Shown here piece by piece: positions 36,787 through 46,532 of a stretch of DNA of 64,000 bases. Where the stretch lies: positions 62,001 to 126,000 of the forward strand of contig NZ_JABUMX010000001.1 of assembly GCF_013327855.1 (NCBI RefSeq), in the 5' to 3' direction. Each line of letters starts with the position of its first letter. Positions within the stretch are counted from its first letter, which is position 1. The DNA is from Phyllobacterium pellucidum (GTDB lineage Bacteria > Pseudomonadota > Alphaproteobacteria > Rhizobiales > Rhizobiaceae). Position numbers and translations under genes: made by a program. The notes below the pieces were generated by a model. The model was not told the DNA's origin, made no database searches, and was given only the letters and a program-made list of their open reading frames with translations.

Positions 36787-37935
36787 CTAGGCGGCAGTGA
36801 TGGCGAGAACCTGTTCGCGCGCATTTTCCCGGATGGCATCGAGGTGGATGCGTTTCAGCAGAGACAACATATCGTCATTTGCGGCGGCGGGAATCGTGGC
36901 GGTGTCTCGCCCCATTGGCTCCAGATGCTCGATCATGCGTCGGATGATTTCAGGCGAACCAGCGTCCTGTCTGCCGTTGGCAACGTTACGCCAGCCCTCG
37001 AGCGCCACCTTTAGCGGAAGATGCGTGCTGACCGGCAAACCCGCTGCGCTGAGCAAAGCGCCGAGCGCGGCCGGCCGGCCGTCGATGATGAGGCTGCGTA
37101 CACGCGCAAGACTGTAGCCCGAGAGCGCAACGAGAACGGCGGCAAAGAAATCGATCTTTCCAGCCGCGACAATCCGAATAACGAAGGCGGTGGTAAGGTC
37201 GCCGCGCAATTGCAAATGCTCGATGAGCGCCGGATATTCATCGATGCGCGTTGCCGCGACGAGGCTGACGGATGCCCGCACGCAGGCATCCAAGGTGATG
37301 CGCCTAGCGCGGCGCTCTCCCATAAGAGCCATGACCATATCCATCTGACACAGGGCTTCGGCAATACGAACTGCGAGTGCATGCCGGCAATCGGCAGGAA
37401 GGCGGTTGTCATCAATCAGGAGCGTCCTGATTTCCGCGACATGGCCGAGGCGCTCGACAAGCCTGCGAAAACTTATGTCGGCGATCTGCGCCTGGCTGTT
37501 GGCGAGCAATGCTGCGACCGCTTCGACCTCGCCGAGCTCGATAATGGCAGCGCTCACCGGATAGGACACTTTGGCCCGCGCGGCCACCAGGCGCTGCGCT
37601 TCGCCGCTGCCGCCGGCCACGCAATCGATAAGGTCGGCGTCACTCAACAATACGGAACGGCCAAGAATATAGGTTGCGACCTCGATCTGGTCACGCGCGA
37701 GGCTGGCAACGATGTGAGCCGGCGCATGGGCGCTCGTCGAAAACGCTTCAGCAAGAGCAAGCCGTACTTTGGGCGAAGGATCATCGAGCAAGAGTGTCAA
37801 CACCGCTTCGGTGGAGCGCCGTTCGTCGAATTCGAGGTCGGGCTGCAAGTAGATATGCGCCAAGGCAGCCGCCGCATGGCAGCGCTGCGCCACCGAGGCA
37901 TTGTCGATCATCTTCACATAATGCTGAACGGACAT
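36787..37935 (-). CDS. DUF2336 (HEAT-like helical repeat) protein
   Basis: 382 aa from ATG 37935. The sequence is Ala/Leu/Arg-rich and nearly all helical; residues about 50-270 match the DUF2336 pattern (LLDDPSPKVRLALAEAFS, HIVASLARDQIEVATYILGRSVLLSDADLI, RRLVERLGH). The family is alphaproteobacterial and its function is unknown; helical repeats suggest protein-protein interaction. The frame stays open for another 760 bases upstream over the MaoC/CitE region, but that part is antisense and not coding. It diverges from the MaoC gene. Confidence 0.8.
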   Translation of the reverse strand: MSVQHYVKMIDNASVAQRCHAAAALAHIYLQPDLEFDERRSTEAVLTLLLDDPSPKVRLALAEAFSTSAHAPAHIVASLARDQIEVATYILGRSVLLSDADLIDCVAGGSGEAQRLVAARAKVSYPVSAAIIELGEVEAVAALLANSQAQIADISFRRLVERLGHVAEIRTLLIDDNRLPADCRHALAVRIAEALCQMDMVMALMGERRARRITLDACVRASVSLVAATRIDEYPALIEHLQLRGDLTTAFVIRIVAAGKIDFFAAVLVALSGYSLARVRSLIIDGRPAALGALLSAAGLPVSTHLPLKVALEGWRNVANGRQDAGSPEIIRRMIEHLEPMGRDTATIPAAANDDMLSLLKRIHLDAIRENAREQVLAITAA

Positions 37936-38037
37936 TCTGTCTTCGCCCCCGAGTCCCCTGATTGGGCACAACTCTAAAGGGAAAAAGTTTACGATCCGTT
38001 CACCATGCGCGTTAACCATGCATGTCCACGCGACAGG

Positions 38038-38066
38038 TTGCGAACTCAAGCAGGCCGCCCTAGTCT
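38038..38066 (+). promoter_or_regulatory. Candidate promoter for the MaoC-CitE operon
   Basis: TTGCGA, a 17-base spacer and TAGTCT fit a housekeeping promoter moderately. The predicted start of transcription is about 25 bases before ATG 38098. Found by eye only. Confidence 0.35.
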
Positions 38067-38097
38067 CTCGCAAAAACATAGAGGAGACGCGAGGCGT

Positions 38098-38553
38098 ATG
38101 GCCGGGCTTTATCTGGAAGAATTTGAGATCGGGCATGTGTTTCAGCATGCGCTGCGCAAGACGGTCACCGAGAGCGACAACATGCTTTTCTCGGTCATGA
38201 CGCTCAACCCGCAGCCCCTCCATATCGATTTCGATTACGCTTCGAAGACCGAGTGGGGAAAGCCGCTGGTGAACTCGCTGTTCACGCTGGGGCTGATGAT
38301 CGGCATATCGGTGAATGATACGACGGTCGGAACGACCATTGCCAACCTCGGCATGACCGACGTGACATTCCCCTCTCCGCTCTTTCATGGCGATACCGTG
38401 CGCGTCGAAACGCAGGTCATTTCGGTCCGCCGGTCGAAATCCAAGCCCGAACGCGGCATCGTCGAATTCGAACACAGGGCCTTCAACCAGCACGGCATTC
38501 TCGTCGCCAAATGTACGCGGCAGGCGATGATGAAATCGAAGGGTGCGGCCTGA
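38098..38553 (+). CDS. MaoC-like hotdog dehydratase
   Basis: 151 aa from ATG 38098; upstream in-frame starts belong to non-coding DNA. Single hotdog fold of the MaoC type with NPQPLHIDFDYA (residues about 38-49, hydratase motif 2 with Asp/His) and a PLFHGDTV segment. It would hydrate a 2-enoyl-CoA. The next gene, overlapping in TGATG, encodes a CitE-like lyase, so the pair could hydrate a C5 dicarboxylic enoyl-CoA (for example itaconyl- or mesaconyl-CoA) and cleave the product; the substrate is inferred. Confidence 0.82.
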   Translation: MAGLYLEEFEIGHVFQHALRKTVTESDNMLFSVMTLNPQPLHIDFDYASKTEWGKPLVNSLFTLGLMIGISVNDTTVGTTIANLGMTDVTFPSPLFHGDTVRVETQVISVRRSKSKPERGIVEFEHRAFNQHGILVAKCTRQAMMKSKGAA

Positions 38554-39425
38554 TGCGTTCACTTCTGTTCGTACCCGGCGACTCGGAAAAGAAGCTGGAA
38601 AAGGGCTTGGGAAGCGGCGCCGACGTCCTGCTCGTCGATCTCGAGGATTCGGTCGGCACGGCTCGCAAGGAAGCGGCGCGCGACATCGCCTCGGCATTCC
38701 TGCGGGCGCATCGGACCGAAAACGCGCCCCGGCTTTTCGTACGGATCAACGACCTTGCAAGCGGGCTTGCCGATGATGATCTCGCGGCGGTGATGCCCGC
38801 CATGCCTGAAGGCATCCTCCTGCCAAAATCCAATAGCGGCAAGGACGTAACGCGGCTTTCCGCCAAGCTCAATGTGCATGAAGCCAACAGCGGCGCAGAA
38901 GAAGGGGCTACGAAGATCCTTGCGCTCATCACCGAAACTGCCATCGGGACGCTTTCTGCCGCCAGTTATCCGGGCTGTTCCGGCCGTCTGGCGGGCCTCA
39001 GCTGGGGCGCTGAAGACCTATCGGCGGCAATCGGCGCGCGCTCGCCGCGCAACGAGACCGGAGCCTATACGGACGTGTTTCGCCTCGCCCGCGCCGTGAC
39101 CATCCTCGGCGCGTCGGCCGCGGACGTCGCCGCCATCGATACGGTTTATATCAATTACCGCGACGATGCCGGCCTTGAACGCGAATGCACCGAGGCGGAG
39201 CGCGACGGCTTTACCGCAAAGCTCGCGATCCACCCGACGCAGGTGCCCATCATCAACACGGTCTTTACGCCATCGGCCGACGCTGTCGCCCAGGCGCGGA
39301 AGATCGTCGATGCGTTCGCGGCCGAACCGTCGGCAGGCGTTATCGGCATTGACGGGTTGATGTTTGACCGGCCGCATCTCAAACGCGCCGAGCGCCTCCT
39401 GGCCCGGGCGCGGTCAGCAGCCTGA
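38553..39425 (+). CDS. CitE-like CoA-ester lyase/thioesterase (HpcH/HpaI family)
   Basis: 290 aa. TIM-barrel aldolase: RSLLFVPGDSEKKLEKG at the start, DLEDSV (metal/substrate site, residues about 30-35), LLPKSNSG and AIHPTQV near 227. Members cleave (3S)-malyl-CoA, citramalyl-CoA or citryl-CoA, or hydrolyse malyl-CoA. No citrate lyase alpha or gamma genes are nearby, so it is a free-standing CoA-ester enzyme. Translationally coupled to MaoC by TGATG. Confidence 0.82.
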   Translation: MRSLLFVPGDSEKKLEKGLGSGADVLLVDLEDSVGTARKEAARDIASAFLRAHRTENAPRLFVRINDLASGLADDDLAAVMPAMPEGILLPKSNSGKDVTRLSAKLNVHEANSGAEEGATKILALITETAIGTLSAASYPGCSGRLAGLSWGAEDLSAAIGARSPRNETGAYTDVFRLARAVTILGASAADVAAIDTVYINYRDDAGLERECTEAERDGFTAKLAIHPTQVPIINTVFTPSADAVAQARKIVDAFAAEPSAGVIGIDGLMFDRPHLKRAERLLARARSAA

Positions 39426-39436
39426 TACTTTCCGTC

Positions 39437-40030
39437 TCAGCCCTCCCAGGGACCGGAATATTCGGAAAGAATATCCTTTATCTCGGGCCGCGGACGCTCC
39501 GGAACCTTCTGGGCGCAGGTCCCGATATGAACGAAGCCGGCGACTCGCTCATGCGGCGCCAGCCCCAGCAAGGCCCGGCCCTTCTCGTCAGAAGCATACC
39601 AGTTGCTGATCCAGTTCGTGGCGTAGCCGAGCGCATTGGCCGCCAGCGAAAGGTTCATGGCGGCGGCGCCGGAGGAAAGAAACTGTTCCCACTCAGGAAT
39701 GTGATGATCGACTGGGGAGAAGATCACGCCGATGACCAGCGGCGCCCGGGCGAAGCGTTTCAGTTCCTGCTCGCGCCGCTGTTCGGTGAGCGGCCCCTCG
39801 CGCTCTTCGGCCAGCGCGGCAAGATGGGTGCCAATCCGCTCGCGCGCCTCGCCACGATAGACGATGAAGCGCCAGGGTGTCAGGCGCCCATGGTCGGGTA
39901 CCCGCGAAGCTATGCGGATCATCGTTTCGATCTCGCCATCGGAAGGACCCGGAAGCCCGATCGCTGAAATGGGCGTCGAGCTGCGCGTCGACAAGAATTC
40001 GATGACGGAGTGGGGCACAGATGTATCCAT
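39437..40030 (-). CDS. Nitroreductase-family flavoprotein
   Basis: 197 aa from ATG 40030. FMN-binding nitroreductase fold: an N-terminal FLSTRSS segment (R-x-S), VPDHGRLTPWRFIV (about residues 45-58) and a central GAAAMNLSLAANALG helix. It is of the YdjA-like type and reduces nitro compounds or quinones with NAD(P)H. It converges on the CitE-like gene, 11 bases between stops. Confidence 0.85.
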   Translation of the reverse strand: MDTSVPHSVIEFLSTRSSTPISAIGLPGPSDGEIETMIRIASRVPDHGRLTPWRFIVYRGEARERIGTHLAALAEEREGPLTEQRREQELKRFARAPLVIGVIFSPVDHHIPEWEQFLSSGAAAMNLSLAANALGYATNWISNWYASDEKGRALLGLAPHERVAGFVHIGTCAQKVPERPRPEIKDILSEYSGPWEG

Positions 40031-40143
40031 AATGATCCTGCTTTTGCGATGCGCCGACAATGTGGTGGTTTCCCGGGCCAAGTAAAGGTGCGGCATAGCG
40101 AAAAAGCCTTGAAATTGCCATCGGCTTCGGATCAAACCATCAC

Positions 40144-41184
40144 ATGGGTGCAGCCAATAATTCCCGGGTGGGGCGGAAAGCTTTTAAATGCGGACATGTC
40201 CGCATTGCGATGCTGTTTGCCGGCCTGGCGATCAATGTTCCAGGCGCGCTGGCCCAGGCACTGGCGCCGGATCTGCCGCAGACGCCGACGGTTGAACTTC
40301 CAACGATTCCCAATCTGCGCGAATATGCCAATCCCAAGGCTCCCGCCAACAACCCGCTGGCCAACGAACCCGAACTCATGCTTTCGGCCAAGCTTTCCGA
40401 CGATGGCGGCGCCATCAGCCGCGGATTGGTGTGGCGTGTCTTCGCTCCCGAGCCCGGTGCTGACGGCAAGCTCGCCTTGCTTGCAACAGCCAAGGGCGGC
40501 ACGACCTCTTTCAACCTCGCACCCGGCAGCTATCTCGTCCATGTTGCGTTTGGGCGCGCTGGCGCAACCAAGCGCATCACCATGACCCGCGCCAAACGCT
40601 CGGAGACGATGATCCTTGACGCCGGCGGCGTCAAACTCAATGCCGTCCTTTCCGGTGGCGGTCGCATCCCGCCCGATCAGCTGCGTTTCTCCATCTATGA
40701 AGACCATGAAGATTCAAACGGCGAGCGCGCGCTCATCATTCCCGATGTGAAGCCGGACACGGTCGTGCGCCTCAATACTGGCACCTACCAGATCGTTTCC
40801 AACTATGGCACGGCCAATGCCGTGATCCGCGCCGATATCCGTGTCGAAGCCGGGAAGATTACCGAGGCGAATGTCGAGCACAGGGCGGCGCAGCTGACGC
40901 TGAAGCTTGTACGCGAGCAAGGCGGCGAGGCGTTGGCCGATACGGCCTGGTCCGTGCTTACCACGTCTGGGGATATCGTCCGGGAAAGCGTTGGCGCGTT
41001 TGCGTCAATCGTTCTGGCTGAGGGCGACTATGTGATCATCGCCAAGAATAAGGACAAGATCTATCAGCGCGACTTCAAGGTCGTCGCCGGCCGCAACCAG
41101 GATGTTGAAGTCGTCGCGTCCGAGGGCGCAGCTACCGCCACCAGCGCCAGCCAACCCGCAGATGGTGAAGAGCCCTTGGATTAG
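40144..41184 (+). CDS. Exported hypothetical protein with repeated beta domains
   Basis: 346 aa as written from ATG 40144; GTG 40168 or ATG 40210 are possible starts, and no ribosome site decides. A signal peptide is visible (basic KAFKCGHVRIA, hydrophobic AMLFAGLAINVPGALA, cleavage after AQA near residue 39). The mature protein has three similar beta-rich segments, each with a GxYxVxA-type end (PGSYLVHVAFG, TGTYQIVSNYG, EGDYVIIAKN). This suggests stacked Ig- or carboxypeptidase-regulatory-like domains in the periplasm or on the surface. The tail is Ala/Thr/Ser-rich and acidic. No function recognised. Confidence 0.7.
   Translation: MGAANNSRVGRKAFKCGHVRIAMLFAGLAINVPGALAQALAPDLPQTPTVELPTIPNLREYANPKAPANNPLANEPELMLSAKLSDDGGAISRGLVWRVFAPEPGADGKLALLATAKGGTTSFNLAPGSYLVHVAFGRAGATKRITMTRAKRSETMILDAGGVKLNAVLSGGGRIPPDQLRFSIYEDHEDSNGERALIIPDVKPDTVVRLNTGTYQIVSNYGTANAVIRADIRVEAGKITEANVEHRAAQLTLKLVREQGGEALADTAWSVLTTSGDIVRESVGAFASIVLAEGDYVIIAKNKDKIYQRDFKVVAGRNQDVEVVASEGAATATSASQPADGEEPLD
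40187..40206. promoter_or_regulatory. Perfect 20-base palindrome
   Basis: AATGCGGACATGTCCGCATT reads identically on both strands. It falls inside the first codons of the exported protein if ATG 40144 is used, or immediately upstream of the start if ATG 40210 is used. It could be an operator or, as RNA, a hairpin. No second copy was noticed in the window. Confidence 0.45.
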
Positions 41185-42017
41185 ACTGCGCTTGTTGCCG
41201 GGCGGAACTTGGGATCAAGTGAGAAAACGGCGTTGTAGAGGTATTCGAGCATCTGCTTGCGATCCTCGAGGTCCTTCAATTCATCCCAGCCGATAACCCT
41301 GCCGACGTGCGCTTCGATGGATTTTCCCGATAGCCGCCGGAATTCACGAATGAGAAGCGAAATGCGCAGCGTCATCGACACCTTGCTGGCAAGGTGGAAG
41401 ACACGGCCGTTCTGACCGCCGAAATAGACAGGTATCACCGACGCCTTGGCCTGCTGCACGAGCTTGGCCGGAAATATCTTCCACGGCAGGTCTTCGGCTC
41501 GCCCGAAACCCTTGGGCGCAGTTGCAACGCCGCCCGCCGGAAAGACGACGATCGTCACGCCCTCCTTTAAAAGCCGCACCGCCTCATGGCGTGTCGCCAT
41601 GTTCATTGCCATGGCTTCCTTGGTTTCATCGAAACAGACCGGCAAGGCGTAGGGGCGAATTTCCGGCACCTTCAGAAGATCGTTGTTGATGAGCACCCGA
41701 AACGGCCGGCCAAGCTGCTCGGCGAGTGCAAGAGCCGCGATACCATCGCCAATGCCATAGGGGTGATTGGCAATCATGACGAGCGGCGTATCCGGCAGAT
41801 CGCGCGGCGGCCACTGGTCCTGAACGTCCAGCCGGACATTGATCAGATCCATCATGCGGCAGAAGACATCGATGCCGGCGGGCACGATGTCCCGGCGCCA
41901 GATATCATAGAGGCCCGCATAATAGTTGCGGCCCGATATACCCTCGATGGCCCGGATCAGCCACTGGGTCAGGCGCGACTGGGTGTCATTGGCATAGGAG
42001 AGTTCGGGAAAGTGCAC
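41181..42017 (-). CDS. Lysophospholipid acyltransferase-like protein (PlsC/hemolysin-type acyltransferase)
   Basis: 278 aa from GTG 42017, which has AAAGGTC six bases upstream; the frame continues to GTG 42086. The acyltransferase motif is ANHPYGIGDG (a variant of HX4D; His and Asp retained), followed by FPAGGVATA (motif III). It should transfer an acyl chain to a lysolipid or ornithine-lipid-like acceptor at the inner membrane. Its stop overlaps the stop of the convergent exported-protein gene (TTAG), and it lies downstream of thrS. Confidence 0.75.
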   Translation of the reverse strand: MHFPELSYANDTQSRLTQWLIRAIEGISGRNYYAGLYDIWRRDIVPAGIDVFCRMMDLINVRLDVQDQWPPRDLPDTPLVMIANHPYGIGDGIAALALAEQLGRPFRVLINNDLLKVPEIRPYALPVCFDETKEAMAMNMATRHEAVRLLKEGVTIVVFPAGGVATAPKGFGRAEDLPWKIFPAKLVQQAKASVIPVYFGGQNGRVFHLASKVSMTLRISLLIREFRRLSGKSIEAHVGRVIGWDELKDLEDRKQMLEYLYNAVFSLDPKFRPATSAV

Positions 42018-42112
42018 GTTAGACCTTTGGCTGAAATAAATTTGAACAATTTTCTCGTAATCTCGTGACAGCGCGATGAACGTCACCGCGCCGTCATATT
42101 TCGACTTTTCGC

Positions 42113-44101
42113 CTATTGCGCGGCAAGTCGCGCCAGGTCAGGCGGTGTTGCTTCGGCGGTCAGTTGCGCAATAGCTTCATCCAGCGTTAGCGACACCTGG
42201 CTCTGCGAGCCGAGGCGACGCATATTGACCGAACGCTCTTCCGCTTCCCGCATACCGCAGACGAGAATGACCGGGACTTTCTGCAAGGAATGCTCGCGCA
42301 CCTTGTAGTTGATCTTCTCGTTGCGGAAGTCGGTGATGACCTGCAGGCCGGCGGCCTTCAGCTCCTTGGCGACCTGCGCACCGTAATCGTCGGCCTCGGA
42401 GGTGATCGTCGCTACCACGACCTGTACTGGCGCAAACCACAGCGGCATGTGTCCGGAATAGTTCTCGATCAGGATGCCGAGGAACCGTTCCATGGAACCG
42501 CAGATAGCGCGGTGGATCATTACCGGCTGCTTCTTCTCCGAAGTCGAGTCTATATAAAAAGCGCCGAAGCGCTCCGGCAGGTTGAAATCGACCTGCGTCG
42601 TTCCGCATTGCCAGTCGCGGCCGATGGCATCGCGCAACACGTATTCGAACTTGGGGCCGTAGAAAGCGCCCTCACCCGGATTGATCGCCGTTTTGATCTT
42701 GCCGCCCGACTGCGCCTCGATCGTGTTGAGCACCTTGCTCATCACTGCTTCGGCGCGGTCCCAAAGCTCATCCGACCCAACGCGCTTGTCGGGACGCGTC
42801 GACAGCTTCACCGTAATGCCCTCGAAGCCGAAATCGGCATAGGTCGTCAGGATAAGGTCGTTGATGCGTAGGCACTCGGCCTCCATCTGCTCGTCGGTGC
42901 AGAAAATGTGGGCATCATCCTGGGTAAAGCCGCGAACGCGCATCAAGCCATGCAGCGCTCCGGAAGGTTCATAGCGATGCACATTGCCGAATTCCGCAAG
43001 TTTTACCGGCAGATCGCGGTAAGATTTCAAGCCATGCTTGAAAATCTGCACGTGACCCGGGCAGTTCATCGGCTTCAGCGCGAAAACGCGCTCATCATCC
43101 GTTTCATCGCCGGCAACCGTGACCTTGAACATGTTGTCGCGGTACCAACCCCAGTGACCTGACGTCTCCCACAGCGACTTGTCGAGCACCTGCGGAGCAT
43201 TGACTTCGCTGTAGCCATGGCTGTCAAGACGGCGGCGCATATAGCTGACGAGGTTCTGGAACATGCGCCAGCCCTTCGGATGCCAGAATACAACACCCGG
43301 CCCCTCTTCCTGGAAATGGAACAGGTCCATTTCCCGGCCGAGACGGCGGTGGTCTCGTTTTTCGGCCTCCTCCAGCATGTGGAGATAGGCGTTGAGATCA
43401 GTGTCGTTGGCAAAGGCCGTTCCATAGATGCGGCTCAGCATTGGATTATTGCTGTCGCCGCGCCAGTAGGCGCCCGCCACCTTCATCAGCTTGAACGAAT
43501 TGCCGATCTGGCCCGTCGAGGCCATGTGCGGGCCGCGGCAGAGATCGTACCAATCGCCCTGCGCATAGATCTTCAGGTCCTGGCCTTCGGGAATGGCATC
43601 GACGAGCTCGACCTTGTAGGCCTCGCCCTTCTCGGCAAAAACCTTGCGGGCCTTCTCGCGCGACCAGACTTCCTTGGTGAACGGCTTGTTGCGGGCAATG
43701 ATCTCCCGCATCTTCTTCTCGATCACCGGCAGGTCGTCGGGCGTGAACGGCTCGTTCTTGGCGAAATCGTAGTAGAATCCGTTTTCGATGACGGGGCCGA
43801 TGGTGACCTGGGTCCCGGGAAACAATTCCTGGACGGCTTCGGCAAGGACGTGGGCACAATCATGCCGGATAAGTTCGAGCGAGCGCGGATCATCGCGCGT
43901 CAGGATCTCGACCGCACCGCCCTTTTGCAGCGGGTCGGAAAGATCGCGCACGACGCCATCGACCGCATAGGCGACCGCCTTCTTCGCCAGTGACTTGGAA
44001 ATCGATTCTGCAAGTTCCGTCCCGGTCAGATGAGCGTCGTAGTCGCGCTGGGAGCCATCGGGGAAACGCAGGGACACAGTCTTTGCAACTGCCTCGGACA
44101 T
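42113..44101 (-). CDS. thrS: Threonyl-tRNA synthetase
   Basis: 662 aa from ATG 44101 with AGGAG eight bases upstream; upstream open frame is not coding. N-terminal TGS domain (residues about 8-65), editing domain with [17 protein letters not shown], catalytic class II core with [10 protein letters not shown] (zinc Cys) and [25 protein letters not shown] (parts of motif 2 and 3), and a C-terminal anticodon-binding domain. Charges tRNA-Thr and clears Ser-tRNA-Thr. Confidence 0.95.
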   Translation of the reverse strand: MSEAVAKTVSLRFPDGSQRDYDAHLTGTELAESISKSLAKKAVAYAVDGVVRDLSDPLQKGGAVEILTRDDPRSLELIRHDCAHVLAEAVQELFPGTQVTIGPVIENGFYYDFAKNEPFTPDDLPVIEKKMREIIARNKPFTKEVWSREKARKVFAEKGEAYKVELVDAIPEGQDLKIYAQGDWYDLCRGPHMASTGQIGNSFKLMKVAGAYWRGDSNNPMLSRIYGTAFANDTDLNAYLHMLEEAEKRDHRRLGREMDLFHFQEEGPGVVFWHPKGWRMFQNLVSYMRRRLDSHGYSEVNAPQVLDKSLWETSGHWGWYRDNMFKVTVAGDETDDERVFALKPMNCPGHVQIFKHGLKSYRDLPVKLAEFGNVHRYEPSGALHGLMRVRGFTQDDAHIFCTDEQMEAECLRINDLILTTYADFGFEGITVKLSTRPDKRVGSDELWDRAEAVMSKVLNTIEAQSGGKIKTAINPGEGAFYGPKFEYVLRDAIGRDWQCGTTQVDFNLPERFGAFYIDSTSEKKQPVMIHRAICGSMERFLGILIENYSGHMPLWFAPVQVVVATITSEADDYGAQVAKELKAAGLQVITDFRNEKINYKVREHSLQKVPVILVCGMREAEERSVNMRRLGSQSQVSLTLDEAIAQLTAEATPPDLARLAAQ

Positions 44102-44211
44102 ATAACCACTCCTATCCAGTCCCGCCAACGATTGCGGGTGGTGTTGAACAACCGGACTTCCTGCCGGCGAGCGGACTTCTAAAGCCTGTTTCGGCTGGCG
44201 TAAAGTACCCC

Positions 44212-44574
44212 TCAGCTTTTGCGTGAGGCGATTGCCCAGTAGCGCCAGGGCATGTACCAGACATAGCGGCTTTCGAGCGCCGTCGGTACGGGATCGAGGC
44301 CATGGGTTCCGCCTGGTCCGCAGCGCATGAGCCGGAAGAGCCCCATCCAGCTGCCCGACCACAGTCCATGGCGTGCAATCGACTCGTAGGCGTATTCCGA
44401 ACAGGTCGGCAGGTGGCGGCAGGAATTCCCGATGAAGCCGGACAGTGTGAGCTGGTAAAGTCTCACCAAACCGGTTCCGAGCAGCCGGCCGGGCGTTTTT
44501 CGCCAGGGTCCGTTCCAGTTCCTGCTATAGCGGGATGAAGGTCGAGTTTGATCGCGCAGCTTTTGGTCGCACAT
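44212..44574 (-). CDS. yidD: Membrane protein insertion efficiency factor YidD
   Basis: 120 aa from ATG 44574. The family core is [31 protein letters not shown] (residues about 40-70 in part), with the paired cysteines and [20 protein letters not shown] following. YidD assists YidC-dependent insertion at the inner membrane. It lies eight bases after the Fe-S scaffold gene and 110 bases before thrS rather than next to rnpA/yidC. The first 25 residues are not conserved, so the exact start is uncertain. Confidence 0.88.
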   Translation of the reverse strand: MCDQKLRDQTRPSSRYSRNWNGPWRKTPGRLLGTGLVRLYQLTLSGFIGNSCRHLPTCSEYAYESIARHGLWSGSWMGLFRLMRCGPGGTHGLDPVPTALESRYVWYMPWRYWAIASRKS

Positions 44575-44582
44575 GGCGCTGG

Positions 44583-45029
44583 TCAGGCCGCAGCCTCTGC
44601 GGTCTTCTTTTCGATCTGGTTGATGCAATCGACGACCGCGTCGAATGTCAGCATGGTGGAGTTGTGGCGCGCCTTGTAGTCGCGCACGGGTTCGAGAAAC
44701 TTCAGGTCCTCGAAGCGGCCCTCAGGCGGTAATCCGTTTTCCTTGAGCATTCTGAACATCGTATCGCGGACGTCGCGCAATTCCTGCGCCGTCGCGCCGA
44801 TGACATGTCGCGCCATGATCGAAGACGAGGCTTGGCCCAGGGCGCAGGCACGAACGTCATGGGCAAAATCGGAGACAACGCCATCCTTCATCTTCAAATC
44901 AACGATAACCGTCGAGCCACACAGTTTCGAATGTGCCGTCGCGGTGGCATCGGGATCTGCAAGGCGGCCAACCCGTTGAATATTCCCGGCGAATTCTAGA
45001 ATCCGCCCGTTATAAACGTCATTGATCAT
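44583..45029 (-). CDS. IscU/NifU-like iron-sulfur cluster scaffold protein
   Basis: 148 aa. Conserved Cys residues lie in SKLCGSTV (Cys37), RACALGQAS (Cys62) and VVDCINQ (late Cys), matching the three cluster ligands of the SufU/IscU group; the ligand Asp after the first Cys is not in the GD form usual for IscU. It should hold nascent Fe-S clusters. The neighbours yidD, folE and hisI are housekeeping genes, with no isc or suf genes nearby. Confidence 0.82.
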   Translation of the reverse strand: MINDVYNGRILEFAGNIQRVGRLADPDATATAHSKLCGSTVIVDLKMKDGVVSDFAHDVRACALGQASSSIMARHVIGATAQELRDVRDTMFRMLKENGLPPEGRFEDLKFLEPVRDYKARHNSTMLTFDAVVDCINQIEKKTAEAAA

Positions 45030-45114
45030 GATGGATGCCTGTCCTCGACACAGTGTTCATCGCAATTGCGTCAATCCGTATCGTTTTACCCTATGAATTC
45101 CATACTCGATCTCT

Positions 45115-45143
45115 ATATAGTATGTGAGTAGGCCAGCACAAAG
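45115..45143 (-). promoter_or_regulatory. Candidate promoter for the Fe-S scaffold/yidD genes
   Basis: On the minus strand CTTTGT (45143-45138), a 17-base spacer and CTATAT (45120-45115) fit the rhizobial housekeeping promoter well at the -10. The -10 is about 86 bases before ATG 45029. Confidence 0.45.
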
Positions 45144-45296
45144 TCGAATAGATTAAATTCTCTCTTTCGATAACATGCTGGTGGCGTTGGCAAATCCGTC
45201 AATGCTAGCTTCAATACACCGTCCGTTCGCCAGAACGACTATCGTGTATTGCCGTTTAACTCGTCGCTCCTTTGAGGGCGGCTACGGGAGATCGCG

Positions 45297-45923
45297 ATGG
45301 ATGCGGTAATTAAGAACTTGCAGTCGGCAACGGCCAAGCAGGACAATTCGAAACGCCCCACTCAACAGGAAGCTGAAGACGCAGTGCGTACGCTGCTGCT
45401 GTGGGCCGGCGACAATCCCGACCGCGAAGGATTGCTCGACACGCCCGAACGTGTCGCCAAATCCTACAAGGAACTGTTTTCCGGTTACGGACAGGATCCG
45501 GCCGAGGTGCTCGGCCGCACGTTCGAGGAAATCGCCGGCTACGAGGATATCGTTCTCATTCAGGACATCCCGTTCTTCTCGCATTGCGAGCACCATATGG
45601 TACCGATCGTCGGCAAAGCCCACGTTGCCTACCTGCCTGATGGCGAGAAGGTCGTTGGCCTTTCCAAGATCGCCCGCGTCGTTGATATTTATGCGCACCG
45701 CCTACAGACGCAGGAGAGCATGACCGCGCAGATTGCCAATGCCATTCAGAATTCGCTGCAGCCGCGTGGCGTTGCCGTGATGATCGAAGCTGAACACATG
45801 TGCATGTCGATGCGCGGAATCCGCAAGTCCGGTTCGACAACGACCACGACAACCTTCACCGGGACCTACAAGTCCGATGTCAACGAACAAGTCCGGTTCA
45901 TGACACTCGTCAAAGGCCGATAG
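45297..45923 (+). CDS. folE: GTP cyclohydrolase I
   Basis: 208 aa. First step of folate (and pterin/queuosine) synthesis: GTP to 7,8-dihydroneopterin triphosphate. Zinc ligands are in [14 protein letters not shown] (Cys and His) and the later Cys of [17 protein letters not shown] and [13 protein letters not shown] are typical. GGGAG lies 7 bases before the ATG. It is followed 13 bases later by hisI. Confidence 0.95.
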   Translation: MDAVIKNLQSATAKQDNSKRPTQQEAEDAVRTLLLWAGDNPDREGLLDTPERVAKSYKELFSGYGQDPAEVLGRTFEEIAGYEDIVLIQDIPFFSHCEHHMVPIVGKAHVAYLPDGEKVVGLSKIARVVDIYAHRLQTQESMTAQIANAIQNSLQPRGVAVMIEAEHMCMSMRGIRKSGSTTTTTTFTGTYKSDVNEQVRFMTLVKGR

Positions 45924-45936
45924 TCCGAACACGTTT

Positions 45937-46353
45937 ATGACTGACTTCGCGGATCCGCTCGCTGACAAACATCAGAACGAAGAGGGCGCGGTGTTCGCAC
46001 CGCGCTTCGACGCGTCCGGGCTGATCACCGCCATCGTTACCGATATAGGCGACGGCCAACTGTTGATGGTTGCGCATATGAATGCTGAGGCGTTGCGCCT
46101 TACCCTCGAGACAGGCATTGCCCATTATTGGTCGCGTTCACGCGGTACGCTCTGGAAAAAGGGCGAAACGTCGGGAAATCTGCAGACCGTCGTCGAGATG
46201 CACACCGACTGCGACCAGGACGCGCTTTGGCTCAAGGTCCGGGTCGCGGGCGATGGCCCGACATGCCATACGGGTCGCCGTTCCTGCTTCTATCGTCAGG
46301 TGGTGACCGCAAATGGAACATCCGCATTGGTAATGCTGTTAGAGACAAAGTAG
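45937..46353 (+). CDS. hisI: Phosphoribosyl-AMP cyclohydrolase
   Basis: 138 aa, the single-domain form without HisE. It catalyses the third step of histidine synthesis. Motifs: [33 protein letters not shown], the metal-binding DCDQDALWL and zinc ligands [10 protein letters not shown]. Located just after folE, away from other his genes. Confidence 0.94.
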   Translation: MTDFADPLADKHQNEEGAVFAPRFDASGLITAIVTDIGDGQLLMVAHMNAEALRLTLETGIAHYWSRSRGTLWKKGETSGNLQTVVEMHTDCDQDALWLKVRVAGDGPTCHTGRRSCFYRQVVTANGTSALVMLLETK

Positions 46354-46532
46354 AGCTTACTTAGCCATAGGGCCAATATGGCCGCGATATCCTCTATGCC
46401 TCGTAACCGCCATTATCGACCATTGTAATCCTATTTCCTTGGTTGGCTAAGGGGTCACAATTCCGCAATATTTATCCTTTGGATACCAATGTAGAGGGAT
46501 AATGAGCCAGTACGACGTCAGGAGTGTGTGCC

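Noticed and set aside
37936..38697. N-terminal extension of the DUF2336 frame across the MaoC/CitE region
   Set aside because: The extension is Arg/Pro-rich and antisense to the MaoC and CitE genes; DUF2336 similarity starts only after ATG 37935.
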